The notes: generated by a model from the letters alone, not told the origin. A DNA stretch of 64,000 bases from Alistipes muris (GCF_943193205.1 NZ_CALPDD010000001.1:124001-188000); one strand, 5' to 3'. Shown: positions 26,069 to 34,447, numbered from the stretch's first letter. Numbers and translations: made by a program.

Positions 26069-26089
26069 GTTCGTAGTTCGACGAACTAC
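26069..26089 (+). promoter_or_regulatory. Second operator-like palindrome, between arsR and the thioredoxin-like gene
   Basis: GTTCG-N8-CGAAC at 26069-26086, the same geometry as the site over the arsR promoter. It is nested with a perfect 17-bp palindrome GTAGTTCGACGAACTAC at 26073-26089. It lies in the 60-base gap before the ATG at 26106. Confidence 0.7.
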
Positions 26090-26105
26090 ATCTAAAAAAA
26101 CAAAT

Positions 26106-26339
26106 ATGGAAATCAAAGTATTGGGAACAGGGTGCGCCGGATGCAGGGCGCTCCATGAAACGGTAAAGCAGGCTGTTGCCGAATTAGGATTGGATGCAAC
26201 GGTCGTAAAGGAGGAGGACATCATGAAGATTATGTCCTACAACGTAATGCAGCTGCCGGCATTGGTAGTAGACGGCCAAGTGGCAGCGAAAGGCCGCAAG
26301 CTGTCGCCTGCGGAAGTAAAAGAGCTGTTGGCGAAATGA
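26106..26339 (+). CDS. Small thioredoxin/glutaredoxin-fold protein with CAGC motif
   Basis: 77 aa: MEIKVLGTGCAGCRALHETV, with the redox pair in GTGCAGC. It belongs to the MTH895/TM0996-type 'redox-active disulfide protein 2' group. The cis-proline region is VMQLPALVVDG. There is no signal peptide, so it should act in the cytoplasm. These proteins are frequent companions of ArsP-type permeases and probably pass electrons or bind the metalloid (inferred). The stop overlaps the next start by four bases. Confidence 0.85.
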   Translation: MEIKVLGTGCAGCRALHETVKQAVAELGLDATVVKEEDIMKIMSYNVMQLPALVVDGQVAAKGRKLSPAEVKELLAK

Positions 26340-26758
26340 AAAAAAGATTGATTCCGCTGCTCTCCGCCGTGTTTCTCGCGTGCGGGCAATCACCGAAAAA
26401 TCAAAGCATCGGAGAGCAGACGATGACGGATGGTGTGGAGGTGCTGTCGTTCCATGCCAAAAAGCGCTGTCCGACCTGCGTCGCCATTGAGCAGCTGACG
26501 CGCGAAGTGATCGAAACAGAATTCGCGGCACAACTTGCTGACGGTTCATTGGCGCTGCGTGTCACGGACATTACCGAAAACGAAGCTTTGGCAAACAAAT
26601 ATGAAATCGCTTGGTCGTCGCTTCTCGTCAATCATCGTGAAGGCGGAAAAGAGCGAGTGAGGAACCTCACGCAATTCGCTTTTGCCAATGCCCGCACGAA
26701 TCCCGACAAATTCAAGGCGGGACTGAAAACCGAAATCGAAAAACTGCTTGCCGAATAA
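26336..26758 (+). CDS. Thioredoxin-fold lipoprotein with CPTC (ArsF-like)
   Basis: 140 aa. MKKRLIPLLSAVFLACGQSP is a lipoprotein signal with lipobox LACG. The mature part reads VEVLSFHAKKRCPTCVAIEQ with a CPTC pair, then a thioredoxin-like fold (LALRVTDITENEALANKYEI, SSLLVNHREGG). It fits the family annotated as nitrophenyl compound nitroreductase subunit ArsF. It is membrane-anchored outside the cytoplasm, so it could receive electrons through the DsbD-like protein next to it. ATGA overlap with the preceding gene; 3-base gap to the next. Confidence 0.78.
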   Translation: MKKRLIPLLSAVFLACGQSPKNQSIGEQTMTDGVEVLSFHAKKRCPTCVAIEQLTREVIETEFAAQLADGSLALRVTDITENEALANKYEIAWSSLLVNHREGGKERVRNLTQFAFANARTNPDKFKAGLKTEIEKLLAE

Positions 26759-26761
26759 ACG

Positions 26762-27469
26762 ATGGAATATCTGCAAAATCTGCTGGAGGGTTCGACCGTT
26801 CCCGCCGTTACGGCTTTCTTGCTCGGACTGCTGACGGCCATAAGCCCCTGCCCGCTGGCTGCCAATATCGCGGCAATCGGTTATCTGTCGAAAGACATCG
26901 AAAACAGACGGCGGGTTTTCCGCAACGGAGTGCTCTATACGTTCGGACGCATATTGGCCTATACGCTGCTTGGTGCCGCACTGCTTATCGTGTTGCGCCA
27001 AGGGGCAAGCGTTTTTACCATTGAAAAGACGCTCGCCCGATGGGGCGAACCGTCGATTGCTCCGGTGCTGGCGGCAATCGGACTGTTTTTGCTTTTCGGC
27101 CATCGGCTCGATCTGCCGAAGTTCGGATTTCGGGGAAGCGGCGAACGAATCGCACGACGCGGAGGATGGGGTTCGCTGCTTTTGGGAATGCTCTTTTCGC
27201 TGGCCTTTTGTCCGACCAGCGGCGTCTTCTATTTCGGCATGTTGATTCCGTTGTCGGCCGCCGAACCGGGCGGTTACTTTCTGCCGGCCGTTTTCGCTGC
27301 TGCGACGGGACTGCCTGTGGTAGTGGCCGCATGGCTTTTGGCTTACAGCGTGACCGGAATAGGTGTGTTCTACAACCGGATGCAGACGATTCAAAAATGG
27401 GTTGCGCGGATTGCCGGAACGCTTTTTATTGCTGCGGGTATCTATTACGGTGTCATTTATTTCTGTTAA
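26762..27469 (+). CDS. DsbD/CcdA-like membrane protein (ArsG-like)
   Basis: 235 aa with six or seven hydrophobic helices. The first helix ends in LLTAISPCPLAANIAAIGYL and a later one carries SLAFCPTSGVFYFGMLIP. Two prolyl-flanked cysteines in symmetrical positions are the hallmark of the DsbD/CcdA family, which carries electrons across the inner membrane. It fits the permease-like 'ArsG' proteins of arsenical operons. Its neighbours are a cytoplasmic and an extracytoplasmic thioredoxin-fold protein, a plausible electron chain from inside to outside (inferred). Confidence 0.78.
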   Translation: MEYLQNLLEGSTVPAVTAFLLGLLTAISPCPLAANIAAIGYLSKDIENRRRVFRNGVLYTFGRILAYTLLGAALLIVLRQGASVFTIEKTLARWGEPSIAPVLAAIGLFLLFGHRLDLPKFGFRGSGERIARRGGWGSLLLGMLFSLAFCPTSGVFYFGMLIPLSAAEPGGYFLPAVFAAATGLPVVVAAWLLAYSVTGIGVFYNRMQTIQKWVARIAGTLFIAAGIYYGVIYFC

Positions 27470-27474
27470 AAAAC

Positions 27475-28443
27475 ATGATTCAGCAATTTGCCGACTGGCT
27501 TGTCTGCGGTGTGTTCGGGATGAGTGCCGAAACGCATTTGGGCAGTGCGGTCAATTTCTTTTTCTACGACAGCATAAAGATCATTATTCTGCTGTTTCTT
27601 ATCAGTATCGCGATGGGCGTTGTCAACGCCTATTTCCCGATCGACCGTTTGCGCCACTACCTTACGACGCGCAATTTGTACGGGTTTCAATACCTGTTCG
27701 CTTCGCTGTTCGGAGCGATTACTCCGTTTTGTTCCTGCTCGTCGATTCCGCTTTTCATCGGGTTCGTCAAGGGCGGCATTCCCTTGGGGGTGACATTCGT
27801 CTTTCTGATTACCTCCCCGTTGGTGAACGAGGTCGCTGTGGCCATGTTTCTCGGCTCGTTCGGTCTGCGCGCGACGGTAATCTACGTCACGAGCGGCATT
27901 CTGCTCGGTACCCTCGGGGGCTTCGTTCTCGGTCGCTTCCGGTTGGAGCGCTATCTCTCGCCATGGGTACGGCAGCTGCAGGCGCAGTCCGATACGAAGT
28001 CGGAAGTTTGGGCGAAAACGCACACGCCTTTTGCCGAACGGATTCCCGTCATCGTACGCGACGCATGGGGCGTTGTGCGGGGTGTGGCCGTCTATGTACT
28101 GATCGGAATAGGCATCGGCGCCGCCATGCACGGGTATGTTCCCGAGGGATTTTTCGAGCGATACATGGCAACGGAGAATTGGTTCGCCGTACCGTTGGCT
28201 GTGATTTGCGCCGTACCGATGTATGCCAACGCTGCGGGTATTGTCCCTGTGATTCAGGTATTTGTTGCCAAGGGCATTCCCCTCGGAACGGCCATCGCCT
28301 TCATGATGGGTGTCGTCGGATTGTCGCTGCCCGAAGCCACGATGCTCAAAAAGGTGATGACATGGCGGTTGGTCGGGATTTTCTTTGGTGCGGTGACGCT
28401 GTTCATCGTGTTGTCGGGGTATCTGTTCAATATCATTCTGTGA
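27475..28443 (+). CDS. ArsP-type permease (PF03773 family)
   Basis: 322 aa, about eight membrane helices. Hallmarks are TPFCSCSSIPLFIGFVKGGI near 83-102 and the matching second-half segment VPMYANAAGIVPVIQVFVAK. It starts MIQQFADWLVCGVFGMSAET; the longer frame from 27040 overlaps the preceding gene. Family members include ArsP, which exports trivalent organoarsenicals, and related SO_0444-type Cu/Zn exporters. The ArsR and thiol-redox neighbours favour arsenic. It is the last gene of the operon, 5 bases after the ArsG-like gene. Confidence 0.82.
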   Translation: MIQQFADWLVCGVFGMSAETHLGSAVNFFFYDSIKIIILLFLISIAMGVVNAYFPIDRLRHYLTTRNLYGFQYLFASLFGAITPFCSCSSIPLFIGFVKGGIPLGVTFVFLITSPLVNEVAVAMFLGSFGLRATVIYVTSGILLGTLGGFVLGRFRLERYLSPWVRQLQAQSDTKSEVWAKTHTPFAERIPVIVRDAWGVVRGVAVYVLIGIGIGAAMHGYVPEGFFERYMATENWFAVPLAVICAVPMYANAAGIVPVIQVFVAKGIPLGTAIAFMMGVVGLSLPEATMLKKVMTWRLVGIFFGAVTLFIVLSGYLFNIIL

Positions 28444-28567
28444 CGAAACGGGGCCTGTGCGGTTGCATATCGGCGGCAGCCGGTTCATGCGTCTGCCGGA
28501 TTCGGGCGCGAACGGCGGCAGAACGGCCCGATATGGCCGACTAAGGACAGAATACCTGAAAATAGGG
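28444..28567. other. Intergenic stretch downstream of the ArsP-type gene
   Basis: No gene, hairpin terminator or repeat seen in these 124 bases. The unit before it may read through to the terminator at 28659-28690. Confidence 0.5.
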
Positions 28568-28690
28568 ATTGTATGCCGATGGGATTTGTATGATCTTTGC
28601 ACCCGGAAACAATGATTACAGCCATACATTGTTTTGTATTGTTAATTGTTTGTGTGTGAAAAAGTCTCCTGTGCATCGGGAGACTTTTTT
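28568..28690 (+). ncRNA. Candidate small RNA (or tiny-peptide mRNA) with own promoter and terminator
   Basis: TTG at 28569-28571, a 20-base spacer and GATCTTTG at 28592-28599 give a near-consensus promoter. A transcript from about 28606 would be some 85 nt and end at a strong terminator: stem AAAAAGTCTCC/GGAGACTTTTT, 28659-28690. A 15-codon frame (MITAIHCFVLLIVCV) starts at 28612 and ends just before the hairpin, so a tiny hydrophobic peptide is possible. The hairpin may instead serve the upstream arsenic operon. Confidence 0.4.
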
Positions 28691-28740
28691 GTGAGCCGGG
28701 ACTTATGAACCGATACTTCGATTCAAGTAGGCGGATGCTC

Positions 28741-28779
28741 AAATAAATTTGGCAGTGTTCTCGGCTTGCACTATCTTTG
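28741..28779 (+). promoter_or_regulatory. Repeat-borne promoter of rho
   Basis: TTTG at 28748-28751, a 20-base spacer ending CTCGGCTTGCAC, then TATCTTTG at 28772-28779. It is the same repeat unit as at 24295, here on the plus strand. The block before it (28700-28730, GAACCGATACTTCGATT) also recurs at 41560. The rho leader would be about 60 nt. Confidence 0.85.
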
Positions 28780-28846
28780 TATCCGATTCGAGGTCCGGCG
28801 TTCGCCGGACTGCCAAAATCCGACTACATACTATAAACAAACAAAT

Positions 28847-30418
28847 ATGGAGGATTTGAACGCGCTCCAAGGAAAAAGCCTCGCCGAACTGCGCGAAATA
28901 GCCAAAGCGATCGGCATCGACAACGTCATGATCAAGAAACGCGAACTGATAGAAAAAATCGCCGGAGCGACCTCCGGTGAAACACCCGCCGAAAACAGAG
29001 CGGCAGAAGCCGCCCCGCAGGAGAAACCCCGCCGTGGCCGTCGTCCGCGTGTTGCGCAATCCGAAGCGGCGGCGGAAGTTCCGTCGAACGACCTGTTCGG
29101 ACAAGTTACCGATGCACCCGCTGCGAAGCAGCCGTCAGAAGATGCGGAACCGACTGCTGCACCTGCGGCACCGGCCGAACAACCCAAACGCCGCGGCCGG
29201 AAGCCCAAAATCCAGGCACCACAGCAAACGCCCCAATCGCACCCCGCGCTGGAACAGCCCGCGGCGCATGAAAGCGCAGAGACCGTCACCAAAGACGACT
29301 TCATCGGCGAAATCGAGGGCGAGGGCGTGCTGGAGGTCATGCCCGACGGTTACGGTTTCCTCCGCTCGGCCGACTACAATTATCTCAATTCGCCCGACGA
29401 CATCTATGTCTCGCCGTCGCAAATCAAACTTTTCGGGCTCAAGCCCGGCGACACGGTCAACGGCGCCATCCGTCCGCCCAAGGAGGGCGAGAAATATTTC
29501 CCGCTGGTCCGTGTCAACGAAATCAACGGTCTGAAGCCCGATTATGTCCGCGACCGCGTGCAGTTCGAGTTCATGACGCCGCTCTTCCCGAGCGAGAAAT
29601 TCTGCCTGACGGGCAACGGCCACAACAACATGTCGACCCGCATCGTCGACCTCTTTTCGCCCATCGGCAAGGGCCAGCGCGCGCTGATCGTCGCCCAGCC
29701 CAAGACGGGTAAAACGATGCTGCTGCAATCCATCGCCAACGCCATTGCCGACAATCATCCGGAAGTTTACATGATTGTCCTGCTGATCGACGAACGCCCC
29801 GAGGAGGTGACCGAAATGGCCCGCAACGTCAAGGCCGAAGTCGTCGCTTCGACGTTCGACGAACAGGCTTCGCGCCATGTCAAGGTCGCCGAAATGGTGC
29901 TCGACAAAGCCAAACGCATGGTCGAGTGCGGTCACGACGTGGTGATTTTCCTCGACTCGATTACCCGCCTGGCCCGCGCCTACAACTCGGTGCAGCCTGC
30001 TTCGGGCAAGGTGCTTTCGGGCGGTGTCGACGCCAATGCCCTCCACAAGCCCAAGCGTTTCTTCGGCGCGGCGCGCAACACCGAGGAGAAAGGTTCGCTC
30101 ACGATTATCGCCACGGCCCTTATCGACACCGGGTCGAAGATGGACGAAGTGATTTTCGAGGAGTTCAAGGGTACGGGCAACATGGAATTGCAGCTCGACC
30201 GCAAGCTGGCCAACAAACGCGTTTACCCGGCTGTCGATGTCATTGCTTCGGGTACGCGCCGCGAGGACCTGCTGTTGCCGCGCGAGGTGATGAACCGCAC
30301 GTGGGTGCTGCGCAAATATCTGTCGGACATGACCCCCGTCGAAGCAATGGAGTTCCTCCAGAAGCAGATGGGCCAAACCGACGACAACGAGGAGTTCCTC
30401 GCCACGATGAACCACTAA
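28847..30418 (+). CDS. rho: Transcription termination factor Rho with long disordered insert
   Basis: 523 aa versus about 420 in E. coli. Hexameric ATP-driven RNA translocase that ends transcription. Residues 1-40 are the helical N-terminal domain ([13 protein letters not shown]). Residues about 41-148 are a low-complexity Ala/Pro/Glu insert with two basic patches, RRGRRPR and KRRGRKPK. The RNA-binding cold-shock-like domain follows ([15 protein letters not shown]). Walker A is AQPKTGKT at 284-291; Walker B, Q-loop and R-loop regions ([36 protein letters not shown]) are intact. A long disordered insert is known in Bacteroides Rho. The start is the ATG at 28847; the open frame before it is the promoter. 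Confidence 0.97.
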   Translation: MEDLNALQGKSLAELREIAKAIGIDNVMIKKRELIEKIAGATSGETPAENRAAEAAPQEKPRRGRRPRVAQSEAAAEVPSNDLFGQVTDAPAAKQPSEDAEPTAAPAAPAEQPKRRGRKPKIQAPQQTPQSHPALEQPAAHESAETVTKDDFIGEIEGEGVLEVMPDGYGFLRSADYNYLNSPDDIYVSPSQIKLFGLKPGDTVNGAIRPPKEGEKYFPLVRVNEINGLKPDYVRDRVQFEFMTPLFPSEKFCLTGNGHNNMSTRIVDLFSPIGKGQRALIVAQPKTGKTMLLQSIANAIADNHPEVYMIVLLIDERPEEVTEMARNVKAEVVASTFDEQASRHVKVAEMVLDKAKRMVECGHDVVIFLDSITRLARAYNSVQPASGKVLSGGVDANALHKPKRFFGAARNTEEKGSLTIIATALIDTGSKMDEVIFEEFKGTGNMELQLDRKLANKRVYPAVDVIASGTRREDLLLPREVMNRTWVLRKYLSDMTPVEAMEFLQKQMGQTDDNEEFLATMNH

Positions 30419-30429
30419 ACCAACCTGTC

Positions 30430-31200
30430 ATGAAGAAACTGCTGTTGTTCGTCTGCTGCCTGCTTGCGGCGCAGAGCGTGCTGGCGTGGGGGCAGAAAGG
30501 CCACGACGTCACGGCCTATATTGCCGAATGCCACCTGACGCCCAAGGCGGCCAAGAAAATCGACAAGGCGCTGGGCGGCCATTCTCCCGTCTACTACGCC
30601 AACTGGCTCGACAACGCCAGCCACACGCCCGAATACGCCTACACCAAAACGTGGCACTATCTGAATATAGACGAGGGCCGGACACTCGAAACGATGCCCA
30701 AGAATCCGGACGGCGACGTGCTGGAAGCCGTCACCTCGCTTGTCGCGCAACTCAAAAGCGGCGACCTCGCACCCGAGGAGGAGACCCTCGCGCTCAAGAT
30801 GCTGATTCACCTGGTCGGCGACATGCACTGCCCGATGCACACGGGACGGCTGAGCGACCGCGGCGGCAACCAGCGGCCCGTCCGTATGTTCGCCAGCCCC
30901 TCCAACCTCCATTCGGTGTGGGATTCGGCGCTTCCCGAAGCGGCCCATCGGTGGAGTTATACCGAGTGGCAGCAGCAGCTCGACCGTCTCAGCAAGGAGG
31001 AGGTCGCATGCGTCCAGTCCGGCGAACCGCGCGATTGGGTGCTGGAAACGCACGCTATCTGTACCGAAATCTACGATTTCACCCCCGAGGGCACCAAGAT
31101 TTCCTACGATTACATTGCTAAGTATGCGCCCGTCATCGAGCAGCAGTTTCTGCGCGGCGGTCTTCGCTTGGCTCGTCTCTTGAACGAAATCTATCGGTAA
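30430..31200 (+). CDS. Secreted S1/P1-type nuclease
   Basis: 256 aa. The signal peptide MKKLLLFVCCLLAAQSVLA is followed directly by WGQKGHDVTAYIA. Family members use the N-terminal Trp and the GxxGH histidine of the mature protein as zinc ligands, which fits cleavage before Trp. More zinc residues are in YANWLDNAS, TWHYLNID and HLVGDMHCPMHTG. It cleaves single-stranded nucleic acid with a three-zinc centre, outside the cytoplasm. It lies 11 bases after rho and may share its transcript, although the products have no obvious link. A strong terminator follows. Confidence 0.88.
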   Translation: MKKLLLFVCCLLAAQSVLAWGQKGHDVTAYIAECHLTPKAAKKIDKALGGHSPVYYANWLDNASHTPEYAYTKTWHYLNIDEGRTLETMPKNPDGDVLEAVTSLVAQLKSGDLAPEEETLALKMLIHLVGDMHCPMHTGRLSDRGGNQRPVRMFASPSNLHSVWDSALPEAAHRWSYTEWQQQLDRLSKEEVACVQSGEPRDWVLETHAICTEIYDFTPEGTKISYDYIAKYAPVIEQQFLRGGLRLARLLNEIYR

Positions 31201-31221
31201 AACGCCCGACTTTTCCATACG

Positions 31222-31260
31222 ACACCCCCGCCGGCAAAGAAGCCGGCGGGGGTGTTTTTC
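31222..31260 (+). terminator. Terminator after the rho-nuclease unit
   Basis: Perfect 14-bp GC-rich stem (31222-31235 with 31242-31255), 6-nt loop, then TTTTC. Confidence 0.93.
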
Positions 31261-31281
31261 CTGATAAGGTCGCAGCTATAG

Positions 31282-31773
31282 TCAATATACGGTCTCGTCC
31301 GATACCAAATCTTCCGGTCGCAGGTCGTATACCCAAGTCAGTTCCAATTCAGAATTTGTTTCGTATTCTTTCTGATAAAACCGCCACGACGATTCTTGGA
31401 AAAACGGGTCATCGGCAGCGCTTTCGGGAGTATATTTCCATCTCTTCAATACCTCTCCGTCGGCAGAAAATATTGTCAGATATTGTTCGTCGCCCCAATA
31501 GTCGGTTTGCCAGCACTTAAAAAACGGATCGAATGTCGGAATGCCGTCTACTTGAGGAAATCGGACTCTAAAAAGGTTGATGGAATCTCCCGGAGCAATG
31601 TTTTTTTCTTTTCCCCAATCGCGCATCAGCAATCTATATGGTTGTTGCGTCCTATTTTTCACACACCAAATTACAGTATGCGTCGGGTCCGTTTTGGTTG
31701 TTCGGAATATGTCCAACATCCTACAGGCCGTAAACAGAAAGATAATGCTAAGTAAAAATATCGTTTTTTTCAT
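31282..31773 (-). CDS. Lipoprotein of unknown function, paralogue of the next gene
   Basis: 163 aa. MKKTIFLLSIIFLFTAC is a lipoprotein signal. The rest is not recognised. It has DSINLFRVRFPQVDGIPTFD in the middle and a C-terminal block KRWKYTPESAADDPFFQESS plus WRFYQKEYE that is almost identical in the neighbour at 31781. The layout, an anchor plus a compact 140-residue domain, suggests a small exported protein. It lies 7 bases after its paralogue and is the last gene of the AT-richer lipoprotein island; a 21-base gap separates it from the terminator of the convergent nuclease. Confidence 0.72.
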   Translation of the reverse strand: MKKTIFLLSIIFLFTACRMLDIFRTTKTDPTHTVIWCVKNRTQQPYRLLMRDWGKEKNIAPGDSINLFRVRFPQVDGIPTFDPFFKCWQTDYWGDEQYLTIFSADGEVLKRWKYTPESAADDPFFQESSWRFYQKEYETNSELELTWVYDLRPEDLVSDETVY

Positions 31774-31921
31774 ATCTGTATTATTGATAATCGTACACCC
31801 ATGTCAGCTCCAAGTCTGGATACCTGTCGTATTCTTTCTGATAAAACCGCCACGACGATTCTTGAAAGAACGGGTCATCGGCAGCGCTTTCGGGAGTATA
31901 TTTCCATCTCTTCAATACCTC
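31361..31921 (-). repeat. Near-identical 95-bp segments within two tandem lipoprotein genes
   Basis: Bases 31361-31455 and 31827-31921 match at 93 of 95 positions by eye. They encode the shared C-terminal block, while the flanking parts of the two genes differ widely. This indicates a recent duplication or gene conversion limited to this block. Confidence 0.85.
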
Positions 31922-32239
31922 GTCCTCGGTCGAAGATACTATCAGATATTGTTCTCTGCCGCTTCCGTCTGGCTGCCAATGATCGAAGAACGAATCGAAT
32001 GTTGGTATACCCTTGGATTGCCAAGGATGAAATGCAATAATGCAGACGGAATCCCCGACCTCCACGGTCCTCGCTCCATATAAATTCCGCGTCGTAATCA
32101 AGATTGTTTCATCCGATAGATTTTTTATGTACCATTCCGTCGTATGTTCCGGCTCGAACGGATCCATCTGGAATATTTTTAATAAATCGCACGACGAAAC
32201 CGACAGCAGCACAATGGCTGAAAGGATAAGTTTTTTCAT
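31781..32239 (-). CDS. Lipoprotein of unknown function, paralogue of the previous gene
   Basis: 152 aa. MKKLILSAIVLLSVSSC gives a lipoprotein signal. Parallel features with the gene at 31282 are TTEWYIKNLSDETILITTRN versus TVIWCVKNRTQQPYRLLMRD, GDSVCIIAFHPWQSKGIPTFD versus GDSINLFRVRFPQVDGIPTFD, and the shared KRWKYTPESAADDPFFQESS block. No known domain is recognised. It is transcribed toward its paralogue with a 7-base gap and comes 83 bases after the barrel protein at 32323 on the same strand. Confidence 0.72.
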   Translation of the reverse strand: MKKLILSAIVLLSVSSCDLLKIFQMDPFEPEHTTEWYIKNLSDETILITTRNLYGARTVEVGDSVCIIAFHPWQSKGIPTFDSFFDHWQPDGSGREQYLIVSSTEDEVLKRWKYTPESAADDPFFQESSWRFYQKEYDRYPDLELTWVYDYQ

Positions 32240-32322
32240 AAAACCGCGTTTTTACAAAAATAGCTGAATTCGGCGAATTATCGCCGAATTCAGCTAAAAG
32301 TTTCAGAAAAACGGAGTTGCGG

Positions 32323-32910
32323 CTATTTCTTACGACCGCCCCCGAAGACTACGCCTATCGACACATCGAAATGACGGTTTGCCTTTTCTTGCCATTTGTA
32401 ATCGAGCGTCACGCGCAGATGGTGGAAGAATTCGACTCCGACCCGTGGCATCACACAAAACGACCCGTCTTTCCGCCCTGTGACGAATCCTCCCCAATTG
32501 GGCTGCGAACCGTCGAACGAAACGGGGGCCGACGCTCCCAGCGAAGCGTAACCCAAGCCCAGTCCGCCGAAAAAGGAAATCTTCTTCGTCTGCCGGAAAT
32601 TGTAGTCGGTTACGGCCATGATATTCCAGCTTCGGAATTTCAGCTGTCCGGCATAATCCGATTCCCGGTGAAAAATCGTTCCGCCGACTTGTATGCCGAC
32701 ATCCAACGGCAGCCGACGCAGGTTGTAGCGGACTTCGGCATGGAGGGAAGCGCCGAGTTGGTTACGGTCGAAATCGAGTTTGTCGGCGCCGAAAACAAGA
32801 CCGACGCCGATTTCGCCCTCGAAACGCCGAACTTCGGCGACGGAAGCAATGTTCTGGGCATTTACTGTAAATGCCCAGAACATGGTAAGTAAACAGACGA
32901 TTGGTTTCAT
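32323..32910 (-). CDS. Small outer-membrane beta-barrel protein
   Basis: 195 aa. Signal peptide MKPIVCLLTMFWAFTVNAQ. The mature part alternates hydrophobic and polar residues in strands (GEIGVGLVFGADKLDF, SLHAEVRYNLRRLPLDVGIQ, SFFGGLGLGYASLGA, VTLDYKWQEKANRHFDVSIG), the pattern of an eight-stranded OmpW/OmpX-like barrel. The last residues GGGRKK are an unusual ending, since barrels normally finish with an aromatic residue. It sits 3 bases after the 503-aa lipoprotein gene, so it is probably its partner in one transcript. Confidence 0.7.
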   Translation of the reverse strand: MKPIVCLLTMFWAFTVNAQNIASVAEVRRFEGEIGVGLVFGADKLDFDRNQLGASLHAEVRYNLRRLPLDVGIQVGGTIFHRESDYAGQLKFRSWNIMAVTDYNFRQTKKISFFGGLGLGYASLGASAPVSFDGSQPNWGGFVTGRKDGSFCVMPRVGVEFFHHLRVTLDYKWQEKANRHFDVSIGVVFGGGRKK

Positions 32911-32913
32911 ATA

Positions 32914-34425
32914 CTAATTGGTTTCAATGACACAAGCCCGCCATTGATCGTTATATTTGACGGCACCATAGACACGGCCTCGAATAATCGAAACATCTTT
33001 CGAGGGTGAAAAACTAACTTTTTTATAATGAAAACCGCCGCCCGCAAGATTAGAACCAAAGCCGAGAGTAAAGTTTCCCGAGAACCATTGTTTGTCCCAT
33101 CTGACAACCTCGCGGCCGGTTCGGTAATCAACTTCTTCGCCTTGGGGGAATATTACAACTATCTTTTTATCTTCGTCGCGGGTGGTAAACAGTCCTCGGG
33201 GATTTTTCGACAACCCTTTATTTTCCGACTTGTTAAACCATGATTGAATAGCCGAAGTCAATTTTTTCATTCCTATACTCATCGCTTTGTTTACATCCCC
33301 GGTCGTTATGTCGTACTCAGCCAGCGGAATATGGAACAGAACTATTTCAGAATTGGCAAACGGGAACTTTTTAGTCATTCCGGTCGGATATTTGGCATAT
33401 TGAGGTTGTCCGTTCGGCATTTTCGGAGGGTCCTGGAATGTCGGTTTCGGGAAATTGTATTCGCATTCGATAGCCGACCAGCCATATCGGAATTCCTGCG
33501 CTTTTTTTCTCCACCAGATACCAAGTTTGCGAGCCTGCATACGCACGGTCATTCCGACTGCCCGATATATAATGTAGTCCTGTTCATACATGCGCAATTT
33601 CATCCGGTGTTTCTTGTCGTAATTATTCGTTATGGTTACATTTTTCCCGAATAATCCCGAAACACCCTTTGCCAGCCAACTGCCGTTTCCGCCGCCTTTC
33701 CGATAGGTGGTTCGGCATATCATATTGGCAGGAATTCTCACACCGTTTGTCAGCGTGATGCTCCCATCATAATTATAGGTAACATTATCATTGGGTTCGT
33801 TGCCAATATCATCAATGACCGTTGTTCTGCGAGCATAATCAATTTTGACAAATTCAGCCGATACACCTTTGGAATCCACAATCTTTACCGATTGCCCGTG
33901 AGTAAGGGTATTCGTCCGAACTTGCGCTTCGATAAGTTCAGGTGCAAGTTCTGGTTTTCTGCCATCTGCTTCATAAGCAACCATACCCTCATTCACAAAG
34001 CGGCAAATTTTTGTTCCTACCTGTACTTCCCTGTCTTCATTGAGAACAGCGGTCATATAGGGGTCGACTATCAGGCTGTCTTCAGGTTCATATTCCAATG
34101 AATCCCGAATGATTTCAGCTAACTCGGCATCCGTAAATTCTCTTAAGCCCTGTTCACACAAATGTTGACGTAAAGATATGAAATATTCCGCAGAAGCCAC
34201 CGCTCGCGTGCGGGCAAGCGACTTGATATCGAAATTTCCGGTCTCTTTCAGCTCCGAAATAGTCGATGCCAATTCTTCCGTAGAACTGAATTGCAGTACA
34301 TTTGTCGGGCATGTTTCCTCTGTACGCAAAGAATTTTCTTCGTTTTGAACCGGGTCTTCTGTACATGAAATCATGAGTATAGCCATTGCAGCATACATGA
34401 AGCGCAATTTGTTCATTTGTAACAT
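32914..34425 (-). CDS. Large lipoprotein, possibly DUF4848-like
   Basis: 503 aa, or 500 if it starts at the ATG at 34416. The lipobox is LMISCTED. After a short linker comes VLQFSSTEELASTISELKET, which matches ILSFASVEEMEEQIGIL in the protein at 35823, so the two share an N-terminal module seen in Bacteroidales lipoproteins of the DUF4848 type (from memory, moderate). The C-terminal half is rich in strands and aromatic residues (GWSAIECEYNFPKPTFQDPP). Function is unknown. A 21-nt motif shared with the 35823 gene lies 22 bases upstream. Confidence 0.65.
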   Translation of the reverse strand: MLQMNKLRFMYAAMAILMISCTEDPVQNEENSLRTEETCPTNVLQFSSTEELASTISELKETGNFDIKSLARTRAVASAEYFISLRQHLCEQGLREFTDAELAEIIRDSLEYEPEDSLIVDPYMTAVLNEDREVQVGTKICRFVNEGMVAYEADGRKPELAPELIEAQVRTNTLTHGQSVKIVDSKGVSAEFVKIDYARRTTVIDDIGNEPNDNVTYNYDGSITLTNGVRIPANMICRTTYRKGGGNGSWLAKGVSGLFGKNVTITNNYDKKHRMKLRMYEQDYIIYRAVGMTVRMQARKLGIWWRKKAQEFRYGWSAIECEYNFPKPTFQDPPKMPNGQPQYAKYPTGMTKKFPFANSEIVLFHIPLAEYDITTGDVNKAMSIGMKKLTSAIQSWFNKSENKGLSKNPRGLFTTRDEDKKIVVIFPQGEEVDYRTGREVVRWDKQWFSGNFTLGFGSNLAGGGFHYKKVSFSPSKDVSIIRGRVYGAVKYNDQWRACVIETN

Positions 34426-34447
34426 AATTTTAGGGAGGGAAAATTCT

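Noticed and set aside
28766..28846. N-terminal extension of rho
   Set aside because: It begins inside the -7 box of the rho promoter; the family start [17 protein letters not shown] fits the ATG at 28847.
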